From Verrucomicrobiota bacterium (GTDB lineage Bacteria; Verrucomicrobiota; Verrucomicrobiia; Limisphaerales; JACRJZ01), in assembly GCA_016219875.1 (NCBI GenBank), contig JACRJZ010000136.1, positions 1 through 64,000 on the forward strand: 64,000 nt of DNA, read 5' to 3'. The number at the start of each line of letters is the position of its first letter. The stretch's first letter is position 1. The position numbers were made by a program, and so were the translations under genes. Under the pieces are notes generated by a model. The model was not told the DNA's origin. It saw only the letters and a program-made list of their open reading frames with translations, and searched no databases. Shown one piece after another: positions 1-8,637 of this stretch.

Positions 1-291
1 GCTGGAAACCCGCACCATGGTCAAACCGGTCTGGACTTCCGCCGCGCGCACGAGCGCCCCGACGATGCGGGCCGAAGGCGGTTCTGCCAAGTTATTCTGC
101 CGGCCCGCCACCGGCCCCGCCGGCTGAGTGGCTTTCCAGTCGGCCAGTCCGGCGAAGTCCCCATACGCCTTGCTTGCGTGGTGGCTCCCTGTTCTGTCCC
201 TTGGGCCGCCCCGCCTCACTTGCCCCAGTCGTGGCCCCCCGAGCCCATTGCACGACGCCTTCGACTCGGTTCGCGCACATTTGGCTCCCAT
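1..291 (-). CDS. Possible partial gene running off the left edge, unknown product
   Basis: A minus-strand frame is open from an ATG at 291 (alternative GTG at 219) to the left edge without a stop. Its last 60 codons share the high GC third positions of neighbouring genes and read as plausible protein (for example NNLAEPPSARIVGALVRAAE). The first 25 codons look non-coding, so a later start is likely. It lies about 13 bases downstream of the 638-residue repeat protein on the same strand. No family is recognised, and it could be a chance frame. Confidence 0.3.
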   Translation of the reverse strand, partial: MGAKCARTESKASCNGLGGPRLGQVRRGGPRDRTGSHHASKAYGDFAGLADWKATQPAGPVAGRQNNLAEPPSARIVGALVRAAEVQTGLTMVRVSS

Positions 292-304
292 CCAGCGGCG
301 CGAT

Positions 305-2221
305 TCACGGTTTGAAGAGACGGCTCTTGCTTTCCGCGGACAAGCCCGATCCCTCAATCCACTTGGAGGCCGCTCGCCTGTCAGCAAGAAGCCACTCCTG
401 CAGAAGAAGTCTCTCGAGTTCGGAGTAGGCCCCGCCAAAGCTCGTGTCGAGCCATTGGATTGCCCCCCCAGGATCATTCCGCTTCATCACCAGGGAGACG
501 TAGGATACGGCGCCGTCGCGCAAAGGCCCTGAGGGAAAGCCGGCGATCCACTGACGCACCTTGGCGGGATTCTTGGAAACCGAGGTGCCAAGGAATGCCA
601 TGAGTGCGTTGCTCTGGACATTTCCCGGCGGCAAATTGGCGACATACTCTCCGGCTTGGTCCACTGATGAAGCTCCCCATGACAAGGCCAGTGTTGCGAT
701 TGCGGCATCCCGACCTTCAGTCTGCGGCAGCGTCGCCAACCACTTGCCGGCAGCGGTGGGATCCGTCAGAGCCCATACTTGCACCAACTTGCGCGCATGA
801 GGCCCCTGTTGCTCATGGGGTAACGCCGCCAGATACGCCCCTGCCTCTGCCGGATCAGCCCTACCCCATTCGTGCAGCAACCCACTCAGGGCCGCCTCAC
901 GTGCTTGCCCTTCGGGCAATTGGCTCAGGCTGGCCATGGCCGTAGAACGGTCGAGGGAAGCCCACTGACTGAATAGCCTGCGGAGCGAACTATTCTGGAC
1001 GTCGCCAGCGGGCAGTGACACGGCGAACTTCAAGCCGCTGCTTGGATCCTCCTCCAAGAGCAGATCTACCATCTGCCGTCCGAGCCGGCTCTGGTCCTCG
1101 GGAGCCAGAGATTGCAGGTATGGCAGTGCAGCCCGGGGGTCAACCTCCCCGCATACCTCCGCTGCGATCTGCATAGCTAGCTTTCGATCGGCCGGATCCT
1201 TCAAACTGGCCGCCCAACTGATCTCAGCTGCGGGATCATCGGTTGCCCATACATGCATTGCGCTGCCGAGAGCAACGGTGCGCTCGTCGCGGTTCAAGCT
1301 GCTGCTGGTGCGGTTCAAGAAGTAAGCGGCAGCGGCTTGACCATCGACGCTGCCCCAGGCCTCACCGACGCTCTTCAGCCCGATTATCCGCTGACCCGCT
1401 TCAGTGGAACTGGTGACCCATTCCACGGCGGCCTTTGGATCGGTCGCTGCCAGTTGGGAGGCGATTCGGCCCCAGGTTTCCGCCGGGAGGTCCTTGCTCC
1501 CTTTGATCTGACTCGCTGCCGCTGCGGCGGCTGACGGGTCCGACATCGCCCACTGTTCGAGCACGCTTCCCTGCAAGCGAAGTTTCTTCAGAAATCCAGT
1601 GCGTACGGACCCCGCCAAACTGAGTGCGGCCTTTGGATCCTTGTTCGCGAGCGATTCGAAGGCCGTTCTTCGCCACTGGTCCTTCTCCTTGCCTGCTGGC
1701 AAGGCCTCGAGCCACTTGATCGCCGCGGCCGGGTCAGCGAGCATCCATTCCTGAAGAGCAGCCTGGGTCAACTGGTCCCGCGCCGATGACCGTTTCAGCG
1801 ACCGAGCGTACGCGACCGCAGCCGCTGGGTCCGCCATGGCCCAGCGCCGGACCAACTGGCAGGCGATCACAATGGCCTCCGGGTTCCGATGGCTCAAAAG
1901 GCACGCAACCGCCGCAGGCGCATCTTTTACCTCGAGGCTCTGGGCCAGCTCGTACAGGCCCATCTCCCTTCGACCCGGACTCAGTTCCTTCAGCAGTCCA
2001 TCAACCTCCCCGCAGAACGCCTCCACTGAGACAGCCCTCTTGACGGCTCGTCGGCCTGGGGAACCGGACGCAGCTTCGGCCACAAGGGGTGGGGGCTCAG
2101 ATCGACCAGTCCCGACCTTGCCCTCTCCCTGCTGGGCAGGCCCGCGGGAGAACTCATAGCCCAGGATAGCTCCAGCGGCAAAGGCGCTAGCTGACAGAAG
2201 AACTGCAACTCTGGCTGTCAT
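305..2221 (-). CDS. Secreted or membrane-anchored alpha-helical repeat protein, 638 aa
   Basis: The N-terminus (residues 1-25, hydrophobic, Ala/Leu rich) looks like a signal peptide or membrane anchor. From about residue 60 to the end the protein consists of about 13-14 imperfect repeats of roughly 35 residues with the theme W-x(3-4)-DP-x-AA-x(2)-W-x(3-4)-LP-x-G, for example WALTDPTAAGKWLATLPQ. Such W/DPxAA repeats suggest an all-alpha TPR/SEL1-like solenoid used for binding. No catalytic motif is visible. It is transcribed away from the glycosyltransferase/manA pair with a 355-base gap. I recognise the architecture as frequent in Verrucomicrobia but cannot assign a function. Confidence 0.8.
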   Translation of the reverse strand: MTARVAVLLSASAFAAGAILGYEFSRGPAQQGEGKVGTGRSEPPPLVAEAASGSPGRRAVKRAVSVEAFCGEVDGLLKELSPGRREMGLYELAQSLEVKDAPAAVACLLSHRNPEAIVIACQLVRRWAMADPAAAVAYARSLKRSSARDQLTQAALQEWMLADPAAAIKWLEALPAGKEKDQWRRTAFESLANKDPKAALSLAGSVRTGFLKKLRLQGSVLEQWAMSDPSAAAAAASQIKGSKDLPAETWGRIASQLAATDPKAAVEWVTSSTEAGQRIIGLKSVGEAWGSVDGQAAAAYFLNRTSSSLNRDERTVALGSAMHVWATDDPAAEISWAASLKDPADRKLAMQIAAEVCGEVDPRAALPYLQSLAPEDQSRLGRQMVDLLLEEDPSSGLKFAVSLPAGDVQNSSLRRLFSQWASLDRSTAMASLSQLPEGQAREAALSGLLHEWGRADPAEAGAYLAALPHEQQGPHARKLVQVWALTDPTAAGKWLATLPQTEGRDAAIATLALSWGASSVDQAGEYVANLPPGNVQSNALMAFLGTSVSKNPAKVRQWIAGFPSGPLRDGAVSYVSLVMKRNDPGGAIQWLDTSFGGAYSELERLLLQEWLLADRRAASKWIEGSGLSAESKSRLFKP

Positions 2222-2460
2222 AGTTCAACATGGTAGCGTTATCGTTGTGTTACGTGTCAAGCTCGCTCCCCTGTACAGTTGGAAAACCGGCGCTACGGCG
2301 TCGCGGCTCATCCTGCGAAATCGTCGCGATCCGCGAAGATTTCTGGCGAGGCTGAGAGACTTGGAAGTGTGCGTTACAGCGGCAGTGTCAAGATGCGCCC
2401 TCCCGATGAATCCGGTCTGGTCGTCTCGTTGGCGAGGTTGAAGGGTTGAAGCGATGCAGA

Positions 2461-2512
2461 GTTGAAGAGGTTCCAACATGGGGCTGAAGCCATCCCAGCA
2501 AACCTCTTCAAC
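2461..2512. repeat. Inverted repeat in the 355-base gap 2222-2576
   Basis: Perfect 12-base arms, GTTGAAGAGGTT at 2461-2472 and its complement at 2501-2512, enclose a 28-base loop. It lies 65 bases downstream of the glycosyltransferase stop. There is no T-run, so it is not a typical intrinsic terminator. The surrounding words GGGTTGAAG and CTTCAAC are of the low-complexity kind found at other repeat loci in this window. I see no gene in the rest of 2222-2576. Confidence 0.6.
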
Positions 2513-2576
2513 TTTTCACCCTTGCACTCTTCACCCCTCACCAGCGTCCTCTTGCCCCGGCGGGGAGAAGTCCAGC

Positions 2577-3302
2577 CTATCGCCTTCCGTCGTACCACGT
2601 CGGGCAGGCTTCGCGCGTGCGCAAGGAGCGTTTGCCCGTCAGGACCGTCCTGGCCAGGAAACGGAGATGCTCCCACGGCGTGTAGAGGTGGAACTTGCGC
2701 GCCGAGGTCACGAGCGGATGCCGGTGGAGGATGACGATCTGCTTCCCGCGCCGGCGGGCCAGCTTCTTCAGTCTGCGGCTCAGGTCGATTTCTTCGCTGG
2801 CGAACAGCTCCTCGCTGAACCCGCCGACTTCGCGGAACGCGCCCGCCTCACAAAAGATGAACGAGCCGGCCATGTAGCGCAGCGTGCGGCTCAGGCAATT
2901 CCAGACTTCGACAAGGGCAGTCACGGCCGGGTTGTGGCCTTCGTAGGTCACCACCGTGCCTCCGGCGAGGCAGCCTCCGGACTGAATCTGGTCCGCCACC
3001 TCGGCCAACAGTTCCGGCATGGGGTGCGAATCGGCGTCGATGAACACCAGCCAGTCGCCGCTGGCCGCTTTGGCGCCGGTATTGCGGGCGCGGGCGATCT
3101 GGTTGACCGGCTCGAAGACGACCCGCGCGCCGACTGCGCGGGCGAGATCAGCGGTGCGGTCGGTCGAGTTGTTGTCGCACACGACCAGTTCGGTTTCCCA
3201 GCCGCGGGCCGTGAAAGACGCCATCGCCGCTTGGACGCTTTGCAGCGTGGCCGGCAGCAGCTTCTCCTCGTTGAAGGCCGGAATGACGATGGAAACCTTC
3301 AC
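2577..3302 (-). CDS. Family 2 glycosyltransferase
   Basis: GT-A fold glycosyltransferase. It opens with the classical VSIVIPAFNEE strand/loop, then VVCDNNSTD (nucleotide-binding Asp) and a metal-binding D-x-D (FIDADSHP), so it should transfer a sugar from an NDP-sugar to a lipid or glycan acceptor on the cytoplasmic side. No transmembrane segment is obvious. I chose the GTG at 3302 because the family usually begins at this strand and the upstream ATG at 3365 would overlap manA by 53 bases and add a non-homologous, Pro/Arg-rich tail. It starts 10 bases after manA, so the two are probably co-transcribed. Acceptor and donor are unknown; GDP-mannose is plausible from context. Confidence 0.85.
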   Translation of the reverse strand: MKVSIVIPAFNEEKLLPATLQSVQAAMASFTARGWETELVVCDNNSTDRTADLARAVGARVVFEPVNQIARARNTGAKAASGDWLVFIDADSHPMPELLAEVADQIQSGGCLAGGTVVTYEGHNPAVTALVEVWNCLSRTLRYMAGSFIFCEAGAFREVGGFSEELFASEEIDLSRRLKKLARRRGKQIVILHRHPLVTSARKFHLYTPWEHLRFLARTVLTGKRSLRTREACPTWYDGRR

Positions 3303-3312
3303 GGCGAGGTCG

Positions 3313-4326
3313 TTATCTTGGCGCGGCCCCAGCGGGGGCGGCGCCCGGCCCCGACGGCACTTCAATGTGCAGATACTCGACCTTCTCCTCCGTCGTGAGC
3401 GCGGCGCGTCCGAGGCACGCGGGGAGCAAGACGAAGCCGCCCGGCGTCAGCTCGACCTCTTGCTGGTTGGCGGAAACCCTCAGCCGCCCGCTCACCACGC
3501 CGAGGATCTGCGCCAGCGAACTGCTGAGATAAAACCGCTCCCGGCGGCGCACTTTGCAGCCGTTGACCATGAACCGCGGATCATCAACGAGGAAGCGCAC
3601 GCTGAGTTTTGGGTTCGGGGAGTAGATGCCGCGCACAAGCGACGGCTCGAAGTCATTGAAGTCGATGCTGGCCAGCGATTGCTCGACGTGCAGTTCGCGC
3701 GGCTGGCCGTCGAGGCCAGTGCGGTTCCAGTCGAACACGCGGTAGGTCGTATCGGAGTTCTGCTGCACCTCGAAGAGCACCAGCCCCGCGCCGATGGCGT
3801 GGACTCGTCCGCTCGGCAGAAACATCGCGTCGCCGGCCCGCACGGGGACACGATGAAAACAGTCCGCCACCGAGCCGTCGCGGACCTTGCGCTCAAACTC
3901 CGGGAAGGTGACGCCGTTCTTTAGCCCGACGTACAATTCCGCTCCGGGCGCGGCGTCGGTGATGAACCACATCTCCGTCTTCGGCTCACCGCCAAGGTGT
4001 GGCGCGACGGTCGCCGGCGGGTGGACTTGCAGCGAGAGCTTGTCCTGGGCGTCCAGGATTTTGATGAGGAGTGGAAAGCGGCCGTCGCCCCGCGGCTTCG
4101 ACCCGCCAAGCATGTCGTTGGCGTGATGCTCCATGAGCCAGCGCAGGTCGCGGCCGGCAAGCGGGCCGTTGGCGATCACGCTCACGCCTTCGGGCCGGTC
4201 GGCGATTTCCCACGACTCGCCGATGGGCGCTCCCGCTGGCAGCGGCTTCCGGTAGAGCCGCTCGAGATTGCGCCCGCCCCAAACGCGCTCTTTGAAGATG
4301 GGCTGAAACGTCAGCGGATACAGCAT
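3313..4326 (-). CDS. manA: Mannose-6-phosphate isomerase, class I
   Basis: Zinc enzyme interconverting fructose-6-phosphate and mannose-6-phosphate, the entry to GDP-mannose. The cupin-type metal site is visible: Q and H in SLQVHPP, E in KTEMWF, H in GRVHAIG. An arginine-containing active-site segment (TYRVFDWNR) follows. At 337 aa it is close to the short bacterial class I form. The C-terminus ends in a Pro/Ala-rich tail. The gene is first in a two-gene unit with the GT2 glycosyltransferase and diverges from the deacetylase gene. The SDR encoded at 8638 resembles GDP-mannose epimerases, so this region may supply GDP-mannose-derived sugars for surface glycans. Confidence 0.92.
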   Translation of the reverse strand: MLYPLTFQPIFKERVWGGRNLERLYRKPLPAGAPIGESWEIADRPEGVSVIANGPLAGRDLRWLMEHHANDMLGGSKPRGDGRFPLLIKILDAQDKLSLQVHPPATVAPHLGGEPKTEMWFITDAAPGAELYVGLKNGVTFPEFERKVRDGSVADCFHRVPVRAGDAMFLPSGRVHAIGAGLVLFEVQQNSDTTYRVFDWNRTGLDGQPRELHVEQSLASIDFNDFEPSLVRGIYSPNPKLSVRFLVDDPRFMVNGCKVRRRERFYLSSSLAQILGVVSGRLRVSANQQEVELTPGGFVLLPACLGRAALTTEEKVEYLHIEVPSGPGAAPAGAAPR

Positions 4327-4385
4327 GGCGTGAAGGTAGGGGCCGGGGCCGCTGCCGCAAGGAGAGAAAACCGAAGCAGGATCTT

Positions 4386-4464
4386 GTAGCAGCCGACGTG
4401 AGGGGGCTCCATTCAGAGGTCAGAAATCAGAAAACAAACAGAGCCTCCTCACGTCGGCTGCTAC
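4386..4464. repeat. GTAGCAGCC palindromic element, copy 1
   Basis: 24-base arms (left 4386-4409, right 4441-4464) beginning GTAGCAGCCGACGT and ending with its complement, with one mismatch between arms and a 31-base interior unrelated to the other copies. It lies in the divergent region between manA and the deacetylase gene. The same arms recur at 5472, 7388, 12344 and 36192. Confidence 0.95.
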
Positions 4465-4557
4465 AGTTTTGCACGAGGCTCCCGCTTCGCCTGATTTCTC
4501 CGATTCTCCAAAGATTGGGGGGCAACAGTTCTGGTTGCACGCGCCGGCTGGCCCGCT

Positions 4558-5418
4558 ATGCTCCGCGGCATGTCGAACTGGAAGCGCCCCCATTTCCACG
4601 TGGTGCTCGTGGCCTGCGTGGCGGTACTCAGTTCGATGCCTGGCCTCGCGGCTGGCTCCGCGGGCGAAATCGGCCCATCAGAAGTCCGTGAGGAGGGGAA
4701 AGCCAAGGCCAGCGTCGAGTTGCGGGATGGCGCCATCGTGCGCGGGCCGACCCAGGCGCGGCGCTTGGCGTTGATGTTCACGGCCCACGAGTTCGCGGAA
4801 GGGGGCGACACCATTCTGGACGCGCTGGCGCAGCACAAGGCCAAGGCGGCGTTTTTCCTGACCGGCGATTTCCTGCGGAACACCAATTTCGCCCCGCTCA
4901 TCGAGCGCCTCGTCCGCGAAGGCCACTACCTCGGCCCGCATTCGGACAAGCATCTCCTGCTGTGCTCGTTTGACATGTCCCGCCGCACGCTCCTCACGCG
5001 CCCGGAATTCGAGGCCGACGTGCGTCACAATCTGCGGGAGCTTCATCGCGTCGGCGCGCCGACGAACCCGCCGCCGTTCTTCCTCCCGCCGTACGAGCAC
5101 TTCAACCGCGAGACCGCCCGGTGGACCCGCGCGCTGGGCCTCACGCTCATCAACTTCACACCGGGCACACGCTCGGTCGCGGACTACACGCTGGAGAAGG
5201 ACCGGAACTTCGTTTCGGCGCAGCGGATCCTCGACAACATCCTGCGGCGGGAACGAGACGACCCGCACGGCTTGAACGGGTTCTTGCTCTTGCTTCACGT
5301 GGGGGCCGGGCCGGGGCGCGCGGACAAGATGCACCGCCGGTTCCCCGAACTGCTCGAAGAACTGACGAAACGCGGCTATGAGTTCGTGCGTGTGGATGAA
5401 CTGCTGGCAACGCCTTAA
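4558..5418 (+). CDS. Secreted polysaccharide deacetylase-like (NodB-fold) protein
   Basis: A signal peptide is likely (residues 5-32, VVLVACVAVLSS); ATG 4570 is an equally possible start. The remainder matches the carbohydrate esterase 4/NodB fold: strand ALMFTAHEF, then KAAFFLTGDF, the metal site HSDKH (H-S-x-x-H), the FLPPYEHFN arginine-loop equivalent and C-terminal LLLLHVG. The usual TFDD metal/catalytic aspartate pair in motif 1 is replaced by TAHE, so the metal site or chemistry differs from ordinary chitin or peptidoglycan deacetylases. It is followed by a GH9 enzyme; in Bacteroidetes NodB-like and GH9 modules are often associated, supporting a joint role in polysaccharide breakdown. 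Confidence 0.8.
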   Translation: MLRGMSNWKRPHFHVVLVACVAVLSSMPGLAAGSAGEIGPSEVREEGKAKASVELRDGAIVRGPTQARRLALMFTAHEFAEGGDTILDALAQHKAKAAFFLTGDFLRNTNFAPLIERLVREGHYLGPHSDKHLLLCSFDMSRRTLLTRPEFEADVRHNLRELHRVGAPTNPPPFFLPPYEHFNRETARWTRALGLTLINFTPGTRSVADYTLEKDRNFVSAQRILDNILRRERDDPHGLNGFLLLLHVGAGPGRADKMHRRFPELLEELTKRGYEFVRVDELLATP

Positions 5419-5471
5419 GTCAAGGGCCGCCCGTTGGCGCGTGCTCGTACTGGGCGCGTGTCCGAAGAATC

Positions 5472-5536
5472 GTAGCAGCCGACGTCAGGAGGCTCTGATT
5501 CCCTTGAAGTTTGAGCCTCCTCACGTCGGCTGCTAC
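5472..5536. repeat. GTAGCAGCC palindromic element, copy 2
   Basis: Left arm 5472-5495 and right arm 5513-5536, with one base of mismatch and a 17-base interior. It lies between the deacetylase stop and the GH9 start, 24 bases before the GH9 ATG. An open frame runs through it, so a naive long start for GH9 would translate the repeat (RSSRRQEALIP). Confidence 0.95.
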
Positions 5537-5560
5537 AGAGTTTTGAAATCGCCGCACGGG

Positions 5561-7360
5561 ATGGCTGGAATTCTCAGCCATGCGCTGGCCATCGCGGTTG
5601 GCGTCGCGTTACTCTCACCGCAGCCCGCGCGGGCCGCCGTGCAGTTGCGGGCGAGCCAGGTGGGTTATCTGCCGCCCGCGCCGAAACTCGGCATCGCCTT
5701 CTCCACCGATCCGCTGGACGGAATGTTCTCGGTCGTCGAAGCCAGTTCAGGCCGCAGCGTGCTGGCCGCGCGCCTGCGTCCGTTGGCCGGGCAAACGTGG
5801 GGGAAGTTTGACCATGTCGCCGAACTGGACTTCTCCGCGCTCCGCCAGCCGGGACGGTTTCGTCTGCGACTCGGTGACGCCGCGTCGTTGGAATTCGCGG
5901 TCGCGACCAACGTGTATGCGGCACTGCCGGACACTCTGCTGGAGTTCCTGCGCCAACAGCGATGCGGCTTCAATCCGTGGCTCAATACCAACTGCCACGC
6001 GCTCAATGCGCGCACGGCTTACGGCCCGCTGACAAATGGCACGTTCATCGACGCCCAAGGGGGCTGGCACGACGCCGCCGACTTGCTCAAGTACCAACTC
6101 ACTTCGGGCAATGCCACCGCCCAGTTGCTGCTCGCCTGGGAACTGCTTCGGAACCAACCGAACGCCGCGGCGGTGTTCGGCGACACGGTTGATGACCGCG
6201 GCCTGCCTGGCGCCAACGGCAGGCCCGACGTTCTCGACGAAGCGCGCTGGGGCCTGGAATGGCTGCTTAAGCTCCATCCCGCGCCTGACCAGCTTTACCA
6301 CCAGGTCGCCGACGACCGCGATCATTGCGGCTGGCGGTTGCCGCTGGACGAGCGCGCGGACTACGGCTGGGGCAAGGGGAGCAACCGCGTGGTCTATTTC
6401 GCCGATGGCCGTCCGCAGGGTCTCGGCCGGTACCAGAGTGAATCGACCGGCGTCGCAAACCTCGCGGGCCGCTACGCCGCGGCGATGGCGCTCGCGTTCC
6501 AAATCTGGAAAGACGATCCGCAACGCGCGGAGTTCGCCCAGCGTTGCCTGCGGGCAGGCGAGGAAGTCTATCGGCTGGGCCGCGCCAAGGAGGGCGTCCA
6601 GCAGGGCAACTCCTTCGGCGCGCCGTATCGCTACGCGGAGACGACCTGGGCCGACGACATGGAATGGGGCGCCGCCGAACTTTTCCTTGCGACACGCGAT
6701 CCGCGCTACCTGGACGACGCGAAACGCTACGCCCACCTGGCTGGCTCGGAATCGTGGATGGGCCGCGCGCAGACGGGGCACTACCAGTTTTACCCGTTCC
6801 TCAACGTCGGGCACTTTCGCTTGCACGCCGTGGTAGAGGCGGAGTTTCAGAAGCGGCTCGAAGGCTGGTACGGCGAGGGCCTGGACCGCTGCCGCGCCGC
6901 TGCGGGGAAGAATCCCTTCGGCCTCGGCGTGCCGTTCATCTGGTGCTCGAACAACTTGCTCGCGGCGCTGGTCACGCAGGGCCTCTTCCACGAGCGCATG
7001 ACGGGCCGCCCGCGCTATCGCGACTTCATCGCCCGCCAGCGCGATTGGCTCGTGGGCCGAAACCCGTGGGGCACGACGATGTTCATGGGCGTCGGCGTGG
7101 TGTCGCCGAGGAACGTTCACCTGATGACGACAAAGCTGACGGGACGGCCCCTGCGCGGCGGATTGGTGGATGGCCCGGTCGGTGAGAGCATTTTCAAATC
7201 GCTCAAAGGCGTCACCATTTCCGAACCGGACCCGCTCGCGGACTTTCAGGATTCGCGCGCCGTCTATCACGATGACGCGCAAGATTACTCCACCAACGAG
7301 CCAACGATGGACGGCACCGCCGGCGCTCTCCTGATGTGGGCCGTGCTGAACCTGAAATGA
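5561..7360 (+). CDS. Secreted glycoside hydrolase family 9 (endoglucanase-type)
   Basis: 599 aa from the ATG at 5561, chosen because it begins a clear signal peptide (GILSHALAIAVGVALLSPQP). Next comes an N-terminal Ig-like domain (VQLRASQVGYLPPAPKLGIA), typical of the CelD-type GH9 subgroup, and then an (alpha/alpha)6 barrel. GH9 signatures seen: GGWHDAADLLKY (catalytic base/nucleophile Asp region), VGRNPWGTTMFMG, and near the C-terminus YSTNEPTMDGTAG with the proton-donor Glu. The enzyme should hydrolyse beta-glucan or a related beta-linked polysaccharide outside the cell or in the periplasm. An ATG at 5378 in the same frame would add the palindromic repeat and is rejected. The substrate cannot be told from sequence. 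Confidence 0.88.
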   Translation: MAGILSHALAIAVGVALLSPQPARAAVQLRASQVGYLPPAPKLGIAFSTDPLDGMFSVVEASSGRSVLAARLRPLAGQTWGKFDHVAELDFSALRQPGRFRLRLGDAASLEFAVATNVYAALPDTLLEFLRQQRCGFNPWLNTNCHALNARTAYGPLTNGTFIDAQGGWHDAADLLKYQLTSGNATAQLLLAWELLRNQPNAAAVFGDTVDDRGLPGANGRPDVLDEARWGLEWLLKLHPAPDQLYHQVADDRDHCGWRLPLDERADYGWGKGSNRVVYFADGRPQGLGRYQSESTGVANLAGRYAAAMALAFQIWKDDPQRAEFAQRCLRAGEEVYRLGRAKEGVQQGNSFGAPYRYAETTWADDMEWGAAELFLATRDPRYLDDAKRYAHLAGSESWMGRAQTGHYQFYPFLNVGHFRLHAVVEAEFQKRLEGWYGEGLDRCRAAAGKNPFGLGVPFIWCSNNLLAALVTQGLFHERMTGRPRYRDFIARQRDWLVGRNPWGTTMFMGVGVVSPRNVHLMTTKLTGRPLRGGLVDGPVGESIFKSLKGVTISEPDPLADFQDSRAVYHDDAQDYSTNEPTMDGTAGALLMWAVLNLK

Positions 7361-7387
7361 TGACCATCGAACGCCTCGTTCAAAACC

Positions 7388-7481
7388 GTAGCCGCCGACG
7401 TGAGGAGGCTCACTTCAATTGCCGATTGCGAATTGCCGATTGCAGATTGCCTGCTTGGAGCCTCCTTACGTCGGCTGCTAC
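7388..7481. repeat. GTAGCAGCC palindromic element, copy 3, with a heptamer array inside
   Basis: Arms 7388-7411 and 7458-7481. The interior holds five tandem 7-base units (ATTGCCG, ATTGCGA, ATTGCCG, ATTGCAG, ATTGCCT) at 7418-7452. It occupies the gap between the GH9 gene and the next glycosidase. Confidence 0.95.
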
Positions 7482-7513
7482 GAAGGTTTGAAAACACTTC
7501 TCGAGTTCCACCT

Positions 7514-8530
7514 ATGACACACTACTGCTTCAGCCCCGCTTTCATGGCGGCCTTGACCACGCTCTCATTTCTGGGCGCCACGAGCCGCTCCCCTGCCGCC
7601 TCGGACACCAATCCTGCCGCGCTGCCGGCCTTTCGCTACCACGGCGTCGTTCTCGCGGCCGACCAGTTGCGGTATCGCCCGCACGACGATGTCATCTATC
7701 CCACCGTGGTCCGCGCGGAGGGGCGGATCGCGAAGCCGCTGGGGAAGCTCTACATGTTCTACGCGCCGCACGATGTGCCCGGCGGCATCTGCCTCGCCTA
7801 CGCCGACAAGCCCGAAGGGCCGTGGCACGAACACACGAACAACCCTGTCATTACCCGCGACTGGCCGCCGCATTACAAGGTGTCCCACGTCTCCGGGCCG
7901 GATGCGGTGTGGAGCGCGGAGGAGGGGAAGCTCCTGCTCTACTTTCACGGCGAGAACCCGGTCACGCGCCTGGCCTCCAGCCCGGATGGGATTCACTTCA
8001 GTTACGAGGGCGCGGTGGTTTCGACGGCCATGTTCAGCGGCCTGTCCGAAGCCTCTTACGGCCGCGTCTTCCGCCATCCGCTTCCGGGTTGCGACAACCG
8101 CTACATCATGCTGCTCATGGGCAACGACGCCGGCACCCGGCGCATCTATCTCGCATGGTCGAAGGACGGACGGAAATGGGAAACACGCCGCACGCCGTTG
8201 ATGGACCCGCCGCCGGACACCGACCAGGTCGCGGGTGCGGTCTATCTCCCGTGGGGCGGGCGGCACTACCTCGTCGCGCACGCCAACGACAGCCAAGCGA
8301 ACTTCAATGAGGGCTTCGATCTCTACCTCGCGGAAACCGACGCCGCCTTCGAACGCGTGAGGCATCTCGGCAAATTCTTCGCGCGGACCACCGTTTCGCC
8401 GACGAACCCCGCCGTGATGTCGCCGTGCTTCATCGAGGACGACGGGCGGCTGTGCCTGTTCTTCAACATCGGCCCGCGCTTGCGGAACAAGATCGCCCTG
8501 GCCCTCGCGGAAGTCAGACCGGTTCGCTGA
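7514..8530 (+). CDS. Secreted GH43-type five-bladed beta-propeller glycosidase-like protein
   Basis: 338 aa from ATG 7514, preceding a signal peptide (PAFMAALTTLSFLGATSRS); upstream codons in frame are repeat DNA. The mature part shows repeated blade motifs: GKLYMFYAPHD, DAVWSAEEGKLLLYFHG, RRIYLAWSKDGRKWE and MSPCFIEDDGRLCLFFN. This pattern is typical of GH43/GH32/GH117-like propellers (arabinofuranosidase, xylosidase, levanase relatives). The acidic catalytic residues cannot be placed with certainty. It sits directly after the GH9 gene with a repeat between, so a joint plant or algal polysaccharide role is likely. Confidence 0.7.
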   Translation: MTHYCFSPAFMAALTTLSFLGATSRSPAASDTNPAALPAFRYHGVVLAADQLRYRPHDDVIYPTVVRAEGRIAKPLGKLYMFYAPHDVPGGICLAYADKPEGPWHEHTNNPVITRDWPPHYKVSHVSGPDAVWSAEEGKLLLYFHGENPVTRLASSPDGIHFSYEGAVVSTAMFSGLSEASYGRVFRHPLPGCDNRYIMLLMGNDAGTRRIYLAWSKDGRKWETRRTPLMDPPPDTDQVAGAVYLPWGGRHYLVAHANDSQANFNEGFDLYLAETDAAFERVRHLGKFFARTTVSPTNPAVMSPCFIEDDGRLCLFFNIGPRLRNKIALALAEVRPVR

Positions 8531-8637
8531 GTTGTCTCGACGCCGGCAGGTCAGGACTCGCCCTGCGTTCGCCAAAAATCGCTCTTCCAGCGATGGCTTG
8601 GGCGGGTATCCTCCGCCGCAGCGACCTGGAGAAGCCG

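Noticed and set aside
4532..4562. TTGCAC / TATGCT promoter-like pair before the deacetylase gene
   Set aside because: The -10 overlaps the first ATG and the -35 is weak; it would only make sense for a leaderless start at 4570.
5378..5560. Upstream in-frame extension of the GH9 gene
   Set aside because: The extra 61 codons overlap the deacetylase gene and translate the palindromic repeat; the ATG at 5561 begins a signal peptide.
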